Part shown: piece by piece, positions 6,715-13,205 of the stretch | How the letters are laid out: the number at the start of each line of letters is the position of its first letter | Numbering within the stretch: the first letter of the stretch is position 1 | Source: JALZAH01 sp051000755 | GTDB taxonomy: Bacteria; Actinomycetota; Acidimicrobiia; Acidimicrobiales; Palsa-688 | Direction: 5' to 3' | Length of the DNA stretch: 15,320 bases | Assembly: GCA_051000755.1 (NCBI GenBank) | Contig: JBPCNZ010000140.1 | Coordinates: 1 to 15,320 of the forward strand | Notes under the pieces: generated by a model | The model's input: only the letters and a program-made list of their open reading frames with translations | Told to the model about the DNA's origin: nothing | Databases searched by the model: none | Program-made: the position numbers and the translations under genes

Positions 6715-7686
6715 CTAGACGCCGACGGCCTCCTTGGCGATGTCGGCGAGCTGCGTCTGGGAGACCGACACCACACCGGAGCGGGCCTTGTGGGCCTCCT
6801 CGTAGGCCATGATGGACCGGACATCCTCGGGCTTGTCGAGCTTCTTGATGGCGGCGACGGCATCGGAGATCTTCAGACCGTCGTAGTCCTTGATGGGCAG
6901 CTCCGACGACCGAAGGGACCCGTTGGCCCGGCGGGTCTCGTGGAGGGCCTTGGCGGTGTCGTCGGCCCCGTCGCGGCGGGCGACGATCTCGGCTCGGGCC
7001 AGCCCGGTATCGCGACTGGCGCCGAGGACCTCCACCGCCCCGTCGCGCAGATCGTTCACCGTTCGACGAGCGTTGCTCACCGTGTCGGAAACCTTGTCGC
7101 GCTCGGTACGAGCCTGGTCGACGGCCTCGTTGACCCGGTCCGCCATGGTCCTCATGGGCAGGCTGGTCAGACGCAGCGCCGCACCGGTGAGCATCTGCAC
7201 GGGTGTGCGACGCAACGCGGTCGGACCACCGAGGGCATCCTCGGCAAGCACCGTCGTCAACCACTCCACGGTGGCCGTGTGCGCGGTCTCGAGACGTTCT
7301 GCCAGCCGCTTCACCTTGGTGTCGTCGGCCGTGGTGGCCAGCACCTTGAGATAGCGGGCACGATCGAGGATCTGGTGCTCCAGAGCGAGCTCACCGAGAA
7401 GGGCCTCGTGAAGCGGCTGGGTCTGCTCGATGCCGCTCTTCACCACCGCGGTGATTCGACCGACGGCAGGGCTGACGACGTCAGGCACACCGCCCCGGGA
7501 GCGCAGCGTCTCGGCGATGAGCCGGCTGCGGACCTCGGAGTTCTGGGCGTTCTCGGCCAGCTCCTTGCGCACCGCATCGGTCCGGGCCTGTGTCTGGCGA
7601 ACGGTCGCCAGCTGGATCTCGGATTCCGTGAGCTGCAACAACATGCGCAGCTGGGCGACGATCTTGTCGGTCGTGACGTCGGTCAT
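6715..7686 (-). CDS. Ferritin-like-domain hypothetical protein
   Basis: A 323-residue, almost wholly helical protein. The N-terminal half resembles a ferritin-like or DUF892-type helical bundle, with acid/His positions such as LLQLTESEIQLA near residues 17-28 and HEALLGELALEHQ near 90-105; metal binding is plausible but not proven. A long charged helical middle follows (VNEAVDQARTERDKVSDTVS). The last about 60 residues hold the motif LPIKDYDGLKISDAVAAIKK, then AYEEAHKAR, a short helical module repeated at the C-terminus of many actinobacterial proteins. The start is set at 7686 because AAGGAG (7694-7699) lies 7 nt before that ATG; a TTG at 7692 is the alternative. It heads the stress-type cluster on the minus strand. 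Function is not established. Confidence 0.7.
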   Translation of the reverse strand: MTDVTTDKIVAQLRMLLQLTESEIQLATVRQTQARTDAVRKELAENAQNSEVRSRLIAETLRSRGGVPDVVSPAVGRITAVVKSGIEQTQPLHEALLGELALEHQILDRARYLKVLATTADDTKVKRLAERLETAHTATVEWLTTVLAEDALGGPTALRRTPVQMLTGAALRLTSLPMRTMADRVNEAVDQARTERDKVSDTVSNARRTVNDLRDGAVEVLGASRDTGLARAEIVARRDGADDTAKALHETRRANGSLRSSELPIKDYDGLKISDAVAAIKKLDKPEDVRSIMAYEEAHKARSGVVSVSQTQLADIAKEAVGV

Positions 7687-7712
7687 TGGCAAACTCCTTC
7701 ATCGGGCAACAC

Positions 7713-7744
7713 ACAGAACATACCCCAGCAAGCGAAACATACAC
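7713..7744 (-). promoter_or_regulatory. Possible SigB/SigF-type promoter
   Basis: On the minus strand GGGTAT (7725-7720) is preceded, after 15 nt, by GTGT (7744-7741). The actinobacterial stress-sigma consensus is GTTT-N15-17-GGGTAT, so this fits with one mismatch in the -35 element. It would start transcription near 7713, leaving a short leader with AAGGAG before the ATG at 7686. The match is by eye; the stress-type genes downstream make it attractive. Confidence 0.35.
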
Positions 7745-7801
7745 TGAAGCTAGCGATTGTGACATAATGCACATGACGTGGACCGACGCGGCGGCAGCCG
7801 A

Positions 7802-8289
7802 CTAGACGACCGACCCCTCGGCGGGCGGCAGGGTCCGCAGCGCTCTCACTGGGATGGCCGGAAATCGAGAACCCTCGCAGGCAACCGCCGCCATAGTTCG
7901 TCGTCGCTGAGCACCTGGACAGGGCTCTCGGGCACCGCTGGCGGCTTCATGCGCTGAAATGGGTTGTCCCGAACCTCGCCCTCCTCGGCCAGCCACTTCC
8001 GGAACTGCGCCAGCGCCCGGTAGCGCTGTGAGGCGGTCACGGCTTGAACCGGGCCAACTGGTCGGCGGTGAATGCCTCCAGGTGCTCCCGGCCGACCCGC
8101 TCGGCCGCAGTGCTCATCCCCTGGTCCCGCAGGAAGGTTCACCAGCCTGCGACCCGGGTCGCCGTAAATCCGGATGATCCTCGGGGTCGTGTTGGCGGCA
8201 GCGAGCGAACGCTCGAAGTCTGTCGCCATTAGCGTCGAGAGATCCCCCACTACGCTCAGCGGGGTGGTCTTCGCTCCATGGTTCTCCAA
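7802..8289 (-). pseudogene. Tyrosine recombinase relic A (N-terminal part)
   Basis: On the minus strand from about 8289 the reading gives TTPLSVVGDLSTL, DFERSLAAANTTPR and IRIYGD, then, after a one-base shift, REHLEAFTADQLARFKP. A second shift gives TASQRYRALAQFRKWLAEE and NPFQRMKPPAVPESPVQVL, and a last shift ACEGSRFPA. This is the core-binding (SAM-like) N-terminal domain of a XerC/D-type tyrosine recombinase with at least three frameshifts. The catalytic domain with its R-H-R-Y residues is absent. It cannot encode a working enzyme. Two further relics of the same 5' end lie at 10507-10732 and 12991-13066. The 5' half of a tRNA-Thr lies 55 bp upstream of it, as expected for an integrase beside its attachment site. 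Confidence 0.8.
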
Positions 8290-8344
8290 TCACGTGGCCG
8301 CTCGGACCCCGTCCAGCGGGGCCCTGCTCAGGCGAGGTAAACAC

Positions 8345-8390
8345 GCCCGAGTAGCTCCGTTGGCCAGAGCAGGCGCCTTGTAGGCGCAGA
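8345..8390 (+). pseudogene. Truncated tRNA-Thr (5' half)
   Basis: From 8345 the sequence matches the intact tRNA-Thr at 13206 almost base for base through the acceptor 5' strand (GCCCGAG), D arm and anticodon loop (CCTTGTA), with one change in the D loop. It becomes imperfect after the anticodon (GTAGGCG-CAG against GTAAGCGTCAG) and then is lost. The T arm and 3' acceptor strand are missing, so it is not a working tRNA. The break near the anticodon loop is a known kind of crossover place for tyrosine recombinases, so this may be the left attachment site of an element ending at the intact copy. Confidence 0.75.
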
Positions 8391-8422
8391 CCACTCTGCG
8401 CTGTGTGGACCTGGGCTTTCGC

Positions 8423-8957
8423 CTACCGTGACGGAGCGCTGTAGGCCCCGTCGCTGTAGGGCACTCGGGCCCGATCCCGCACCGGTCCCGGGATCCGGGT
8501 GGGGAGAACAGGTACTTGTTCTGCTCCATCGACAGAGCTTGCCCTCGCTGGACGACCGGCTCGATGCGCTCGGCGTCAGGCGAGCCTTGTAGTCGACGGC
8601 GCCGGCGATGAGGCCGCGGCCCGCTCCGCTTGGCCCTGCTCCGTCGTTGAACAGGAAGAAGAAGTTGGCGTTGAGGGCGATGGCGGTCCCGGCGCCCGAG
8701 ATAGCTACCCGCCCAAAACGTGTCGAGCCAGCTGTGTGTTCCCTGGCGGGCGTTGTCCGCCTCGAGGACGCTGTGCAACCGGCGGGCCGGGCTGTCCGGC
8801 TGCAGGAACGACACCACGGCCCGTTCGGGCTCCGCTCGCTCATCCTCGGTCAAAAGCGGTGCGCACCACTTGAGGAACCCGGCGCAACTGTCCTCGAGGG
8901 AGGACAGAGGTACCCGGGGCAGGTGCTCTTCGTTGACGAACGTCCATTCGTGCTCAT
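8423..8957 (-). pseudogene. Choline/carnitine O-acyltransferase relic
   Basis: Carnitine acyltransferases move acyl groups between CoA and carnitine. On the minus strand an ATG at 8957 with AGGAG 9 nt upstream starts the gene. After an early frameshift the family pattern reads FVNEEHLPRVPLSSLEDSC, AVVSFLQPDSPARRLHSVL and SWLDTFWAGSYLGRR. In a second frame it gives IALNANFFFLF and GLIAGAVDYKA; back in the first, DAERIEPVV and LSMEQNKYLFS; in a third, RIPGPVRDRARVPYSDG, then TAG at 8423. At least four frameshifts are needed, and only the N-terminal about 170 of the usual 580-620 residues remain; the catalytic His region is missing. The relic stops where the truncated tRNA-Thr begins. It lies 12 bp behind the oxygenase gene and was evidently cotranscribed with it. 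Confidence 0.8.
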
Positions 8958-8969
8958 CAGTGAGATCTC

Positions 8970-9833
8970 CTAATCCAACAGCTGATCGACCCGCACGGCG
9001 TCGCTCTCAGCGGCCAAGTGGGCGGGCAGGACCCGGCCGAAGAGCTGCCGGGTGCGGGACACCGTGCCGATGACTCCTGCCCGGTCGGCGTAGGCGAAGA
9101 GCGCCGAGTGGCGCTCCTGGTCCCCCTGCACCGTCCGTACCCTGTGCAGGGCGTAGCGACCTCGGAACAGCTGCAGATCACCCGGCCGCAAGGCCAAGCT
9201 ACGGACCAGGTGACGGGCCCGGCCGGCGAGCACCGCCCGCACGTCATCGAAGTTCTCCCTGTGCGGAGACCTGATGTTGGGGCAGTACTCGAAGGAGCCA
9301 CCGGCCTCCGGCGCCTGGGTGACCACGCTGACGGTGAGCTCGTTCTTGTCGAAGTGCCAGGGGTGGTCCTTCCCGGGTGGCACGACGTTGAGGCACAGCC
9401 CGGCCAGGGGATCCGCCAGCTCCCACACCCGGGGTAGGTCGAAGCAGCAGGCGATGAAGCGTTGGACCAGCGGGTCGCTGTAGAGCCGGTGGATGATCAG
9501 CTGCTCCGGGATGCGGTCACGGGCCACGAACGCGTTAGTGCGTTCCATCACCGTGCGGGCCGGGTGGCCGGCCGGAAGCGACGGTCCCGGCGCGGTGTTG
9601 TAGACGTTGACGGTCTCCACGTCGTAGTACCCGAGCGGGGCGACGGTGGAGCATTCCCGGCGCACCTCGTCGACCACCCCTGCCCGGATGAAACCGGGCA
9701 GTACGCTGCAACCGACGGTACGCAACTCCTCCCGGGACCGCAGCGCAGCACGCCGCCAGCCGGAGCCGGTCGGAGCTGACACCGGGTAGCGATCGGTGTC
9801 CACCACCTGTTTGAGGTTCAACGGATCGTCCAC
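8970..9833 (-). CDS. Fe(II)/2-oxoglutarate-dependent oxygenase, HalD/ArpA-like
   Basis: A 287-residue non-haem iron oxygenase. The metal triad is visible as HFD (H160, D162) in DHPWHFDKNELTVSV and H230 in LQLFRGRYALHRV; R241 is a candidate for 2-oxoglutarate carboxylate binding. The stretch EAGGSFEYCPNIRSP between them is typical of the HalD/BesD/ArpA-like family. BesD-type halogenases replace the Asp of the triad by Gly to make room for chloride; here Asp is kept, so hydroxylation rather than halogenation is expected. The substrate is unknown. The GTG at 9833 is the start, 11 bp behind the fxsA stop, with a weak ribosome-binding site; the N-terminus fits the family. A carnitine acyltransferase relic follows after 12 bp, pointing to carnitine-like or lysine-derived chemistry (inference). 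Confidence 0.82.
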   Translation of the reverse strand: MDDPLNLKQVVDTDRYPVSAPTGSGWRRAALRSREELRTVGCSVLPGFIRAGVVDEVRRECSTVAPLGYYDVETVNVYNTAPGPSLPAGHPARTVMERTNAFVARDRIPEQLIIHRLYSDPLVQRFIACCFDLPRVWELADPLAGLCLNVVPPGKDHPWHFDKNELTVSVVTQAPEAGGSFEYCPNIRSPHRENFDDVRAVLAGRARHLVRSLALRPGDLQLFRGRYALHRVRTVQGDQERHSALFAYADRAGVIGTVSRTRQLFGRVLPAHLAAESDAVRVDQLLD

Positions 9834-9844
9834 GTCGGGCAGGG

Positions 9845-10359
9845 TCAGGGCTCGGGTGGAGGATCCCCCGGCGTGAGGGGCGGTCGCTGCCCATCGGCCA
9901 GGGGGCTATCAATGTCGAGGACCGGTCCCTGCGCGAGGCCATCCCACCCGGTGCGGGTGGTGGCGCCTCCGGCCGACGAACGGATCACGGTGTTGGACAA
10001 CCGGGCCGCTCGACGGGCCAGGCGGCGGCCCACGATCCGCCCGGCCAGGCTACGGGCGGGCGGCAGAAGGAGGAGCAGGCCGACGACGTCGGTGACGAAC
10101 CCGGGAATGCACACCAGGACCCCACCGGCCAGGAGGACGACGCCGTCCAGCACCTCCCTTCCGGGCACCTCCCCAGCGGCCAGGCCTTCCCGGGTCCGGC
10201 GCCACACGCCGAAGCCGGCCCGACGGACCAACCACGGGCCTGAGGCGCTGATCACCACCTGCGCCAGGATGGCCGGCAGCACCCCCATGCCCGGGCCACC
10301 TCGATGAGCACGAACACCTCGGCGGCGATCACCGCCACCACCGAGAGCAGAACCAGCAT
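9845..10359 (-). pseudogene. fxsA: FxsA family membrane protein, frameshifted
   Basis: From the ATG at 10359 the minus strand reads MLVLLSVVAVIAAEVFVLIE and VAR. Near 10287-10291 the frame changes and continues GVLPAILAQVVISA, GPWLVRRAGFGVWRR, EVLDGVVLLAGGVLVCIPGF and VTDVVGLLLLLPPAR, with a polar tail ending at the TGA at 9845. Joined, this is a complete FxsA (about 170 residues, several membrane helices), a family known from E. coli FxsA, which relieves phage T7 F-exclusion when overproduced; its normal role is unknown. One base seems missing in the GC-rich run before ATGGGGGTGCTG. All family features remain, so the shift is recent or a sequencing error. It lies 11 bp in front of the oxygenase gene. 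Confidence 0.8.
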
Positions 10360-10506
10360 GACCTGACCGTATCCCGCCCGCCGTCCCCAGCCTGACGGTC
10401 CCGGGCGTCCCGTCCCCCGCCCCGGCGGCCCGGCAAGGTTCGGGCACCGTGCGGGTCCCCGAATCGTGCCAATCGCCCGCCCCATCGGTCCCGGCGCCGG
10501 CCGGTA

Positions 10507-10732
10507 CTACGCCGACTGGTCGGCGGTGAAGGCCTCCAGGTGCTCCCGGCCGGCCCGCTCGGCGGCAGTGGGCACCCCTTGGCCCGGAGGAACGCGACCA
10601 GGCGCCTGGCGCTGTCCCCATAGGTCTTGATCGTGCGGGGGTCTTGTTGGCGGCGGCGAGGCTCCGCTCGAAGTCCCCGATGAGGGTGGACGGGTCGCCA
10701 ACTACGTTCAACGGGGCGGTCTTGGTGGTCAT
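10507..10732 (-). pseudogene. Tyrosine recombinase relic B (N-terminal part)
   Basis: The minus strand from ATG 10732 reads MTTKTAPLNVVGDPSTLIGD and FERSLAAANKT. After one shift it gives RTIKTYGDSARRLVAFLRAKG, and after another VPTAAERAGREHLEAFTADQ, before a TAG at 10507. It is the same N-terminal recombinase domain as relic A (shared SVVGD/NVVGD, DFERSLAAAN, EHLEAFTADQ), with two frameshifts and truncated even earlier. No tRNA lies beside this copy. Between it and fxsA (10360-10506) there is no gene. Confidence 0.75.
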
Positions 10733-11046
10733 GGTTGGTGCCCTTCCTGTATCCGCTGTACCGCACCCGCCTCGGCGTACAGCGTAGGTTGCCACACCCG
10801 AAAGAGCGCGACGCCGCCGCCAGCACCCAGCATGCCAACAACGACAGCATCTCTGAAGGGCCCTGTCCCCAGTGCGGCGGCGCCAAGTGGGTGCCCATCG
10901 GCGTTGACGGTCTCACCTCCACCGGTTGCACAGGCTGTGTCATGAGGCGCTGGGCTCGCTCTCCGGCGGCCCGATCGTACGGCGGGCCCACGTGGACATG
11001 GTCGTGCTCCAGCTCCCCTATGGTCCCAAGTCAGGCCCATCCCTCG
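10733..11046. other. No firm gene; possible zinc-ribbon fragment
   Basis: On the plus strand one frame (TTG at 10735 to 11061) contains GPCPQCGGAKWVPIGVDG, then TGCTGCVMRRW. This gives two CxxC pairs about 17 residues apart, the pattern of a zinc ribbon. There is no clear start or ribosome-binding site, and it overlaps the phoU relic at its end. On the minus strand another open frame has a short hydrophobic stretch (AVVVGMLGAGGGVALF). I cannot decide between them; the stretch is probably rubble between relics. Confidence 0.25.
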
Positions 11047-11275
11047 GATGCTGGGCGCTGATCCTGCGGGCCAGGTTGACGGCATGATCTCTCCGAGTCG
11101 TTCATAGAAGGGGGACAGGAGGGTGACCTGGGCCGCAGTCCCGGAAGTCATGGTGCCGTTGGCCACCTCCGCAGTGAGTCGCCAGTGGAGGATGTCCATC
11201 TCCTCGTCGGCTTCGTCCAAGGCGATGCTCTGATGGGTGTGGTCCCCGTAGGCATCAGCCACGGTCAGCCACATA
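11047..11275 (-). pseudogene. Truncated second copy of phoU
   Basis: The minus strand reads MWLTVADAYGDHTHQSIALD, EADEEMDILHWRLTAEVANG and FYERLGE, nearly the same as the C-terminal third of the phoU product at 1788-2408. A small insertion after ERLG then shifts the frame, so the last residues are lost. The nucleotide match runs from about 11047, which corresponds to the end of phoU, to the CCACAT at about 11275, and stops there abruptly. Two thirds of the gene are missing. The copy is in the same orientation as phoU. Confidence 0.85.
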
Positions 11276-11640
11276 GCGGTAGCCCGCCCGCCTGGCCGAC
11301 CGAGAGGTCCTCGACATCGGCGTAGGAGGAGTTGGAGTCCCGGTGCGATGCCGCAGCGGCGTTCACGTTGGCGAGGAACGCCCCGATGTCCTTGGCGCAG
11401 CCGGTGCCGGTACCGGGCTGTGTGGTCGATGCGGCCTGGGTGCCACCACCTTGGCCGTGGGCCAGGTAGCCGACCGCCGGGTTGAAGTTGGAGAGCACGT
11501 TGGAGCCCGACGAGAGCAGGTTGGTGAGATCCTGGGCGGTAGGAATGCTGCGCACCGTGTCCGCTGCGAAGCGGCCAAGCTTGCCAAATGGCTTCGAGAA
11601 GGCCCGGCTCGACAACAGCCACGAGGTCGCTTCGCAAACT
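11275..11640 (-). pseudogene. MCE-family-like C-terminal relic
   Basis: Directly joined to the phoU relic is a minus-strand frame reading KLGRFAADTVRSIPTAQDL, NLLSSGSNVLSNFNPAVGYL and DIGAFLANVNAAAASH, then YADVEDLSVG. The pattern 'NPxxxYL ... IGxFLxN ... S ... Y' resembles the C-terminal part of MCE-family lipid-transport proteins, though the usual LxPY segment has been replaced by a Gly/Thr-rich stretch. There is no start, no MCE domain and no membrane segment; the frame ends a few codons into the phoU relic. The family call is tentative, but that this is coding debris is fairly sure. Confidence 0.35.
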
Positions 11641-12080
11641 GCTCCGCTTCGATCTGTCGAATCATCGACGACTTCTCGACGGGCGTCGACGCAAACTGCC
11701 CCGGACCCGGGCCCATGCCACTGGCGGAGAAGTGGTCCCATGCTGCTGGCGGGCGACACAGAGACCGGACGACAAGCATGACGTTCTCTGTGGGCGCTTT
11801 TACGTTTGCCCCCGGAGGGACACAACCGGCTCGATGGTCAACCACCTCAACTACGGCCGGTCCGTCAAGACGCTGCCCCCTGGAGTCGGTCAGGTCCCGC
11901 TTCAGTTCGGACTTCCCGGGCCTGACCCTGGAGGTCCAAGCGGCGCTCTCCGGCCTGCCGTCACTACGCCTGCCTGGGCGGCGTGGCCACCAAGGGCACA
12001 GCGAACATGTGGCGCAACCGTCCGGGGCATCTCCTGACCACGGTGGCCCGCACCACTCCTTGGTAGGATCTTCGTTCCGA
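11641..12080. other. Gap without recognisable gene
   Basis: Several frames are open on both strands because of the high GC content, but none shows a family motif, ribosome-binding site or steady codon pattern. The sequence lies between the MCE-like relic and the MDMPI-type gene and is probably further decayed DNA. Just before the next gene TAGGAT (12064-12069) could serve as a -10 element. Confidence 0.4.
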
Positions 12081-12090
12081 TCAGGGGAGC

Positions 12091-12939
12091 ATGCGGTCGA
12101 TGGTCTCGACGAGCCGAGGATCGAAGGGTCAGGGGGGTGAGTCGCTGCGGCGGCTGCACGCCGACATCACGGGGTTCTGCCGGGATGTCACCGACGAGGA
12201 GTGGCTGAGCCCGAGCCGGGCCGAGGGGTGGCGGGTCCACGACGTCATGGCCCACATGAGCGGCACGGCCAAGGCGTTGTTCACGCCGACCGCCATCCGC
12301 CTCCTGGCCAGCAATGACATCGAGCGGGCCAACGACACGCTGGTTGACAGCCGGCGCACCTGGGCGCGCAGCCGAGTGGAGGGGGAGTTCGACCGTTGGG
12401 GACCCCGGGTGGCGTCCATGGTGGGCGGCCTGGGCCGCACGCCGATCGGCGGCATCCGTGTGCCCCTGGCCGAGCTGGGCCGCTTCCCGCTGGTGTGCAT
12501 CCTCGGCGAGGCCGTCTCGTTCGACCAGCACACCCACCTGCACCACGACCTGGCCCCCGCCCTGGACCGCGAGGCACCTCCTACGGACGACCTGCGGATG
12601 ACGCTCGTGGTGTCGTGGATGATGCGGGTGCTGGGCAACCAGCTGACCTCGGCCAATCCGGCGTGGCTGGACCGGCCAATCGCCATCACCCTCGACGGGC
12701 CCGGCGGGGGCACGTGGCGGATCGAACCCGGTGGGGCCATCGCCCCCGGTTCGGCGACCGGCGCGGCGGTGACGCTCGCCAGCCGGTCGGTGGACTTTCC
12801 GGCGTGGGGGACCGCCCGCGTCCCGGCCAAGGTCACCGATCTCACCATCACCGGTGACGTGGAGCTGTCCGACGCCTTCCTGGGGTCGCTGAACATCGTC
12901 TGGCACTATGGCCCTCGCCGCCGCCCGGCGCCGATGTGA
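12091..12939 (+). CDS. Mycothiol-dependent maleylpyruvate isomerase-like protein
   Basis: A 282-residue protein with an N-terminal MDMPI/DinB-like four-helix domain (residues about 18-165) and a C-terminal alpha/beta domain (about 185-275: DRPIAITLDGPGGGTW, then VTDLTITGDVELSD, an SCP2-like layout). The metal-site pattern is visible: H55 in GWRVHDVMAHMSG, and FDQHTHLHHDL giving D145 and H149. In the Corynebacterium enzyme the matching ligands are His, Glu and His, so Glu is replaced by Asp here, as in a side branch of the family. Members use mycothiol or related thiols for isomerisation or transfer; the substrate here is unknown. The start may be ATG 12091 or ATG 12100; AGGGGAG at 12083-12089 is better spaced for 12100. 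It lies inside the decayed region but appears intact. Confidence 0.8.
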   Translation: MRSMVSTSRGSKGQGGESLRRLHADITGFCRDVTDEEWLSPSRAEGWRVHDVMAHMSGTAKALFTPTAIRLLASNDIERANDTLVDSRRTWARSRVEGEFDRWGPRVASMVGGLGRTPIGGIRVPLAELGRFPLVCILGEAVSFDQHTHLHHDLAPALDREAPPTDDLRMTLVVSWMMRVLGNQLTSANPAWLDRPIAITLDGPGGGTWRIEPGGAIAPGSATGAAVTLASRSVDFPAWGTARVPAKVTDLTITGDVELSDAFLGSLNIVWHYGPRRRPAPM

Positions 12940-12990
12940 GCGACAGCCCTGCTCACCGTCTTTCAACCTGTCGGCGTCCTACGACCAAGT

Positions 12991-13066
12991 TTGGCGGCAG
13001 CGAGCGAGCGCTCGAAGTCGCCGATGAGCGCGAGAGATTCCCACTACGCTCGACGGGGTGGTCTAC
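12991..13066 (-). pseudogene. Tyrosine recombinase relic C (5' end only)
   Basis: The minus strand carries TTPSSVVG, then, with small changes, ALIGDFERSLAAAK. These are the first about 30 codons of the same recombinase as relics A and B. The nucleotide match with relic A is strong (for example GGCGGCAGCGAGCGA at 12993 and 8193, CACTACGCTC at 13042 and 8250). Everything downstream is gone. The match to the copy-A region resumes at about 13108 (TCCAGCGGGACCCTGC against TCCAGCGGGGCCCTGC) and again at the tRNA. Copy A and copy C are therefore homologous blocks of recombinase 5' end plus tRNA-Thr, with about 80 bp missing in copy A. Confidence 0.75.
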
Positions 13067-13205
13067 ACGATCAAGACTCTCTCAAGCTCCTTTGACTGCT
13101 CGAACCACATCCAGCGGGACCCTGCACGGTCCCCCCTCGAAGCGCTGTGCAACGATCGTCAGAGAGGCGGCAGCGACATGTGCCCCGCTCAATCGGGGTG
13201 ACCTT

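Noticed and set aside
6605..7264. N-terminal extension of the small ORF at 6242-6604 up to 7264
   Set aside because: It runs through the ferritin-like gene in another frame; the strong ribosome-binding site marks the start at 6604.
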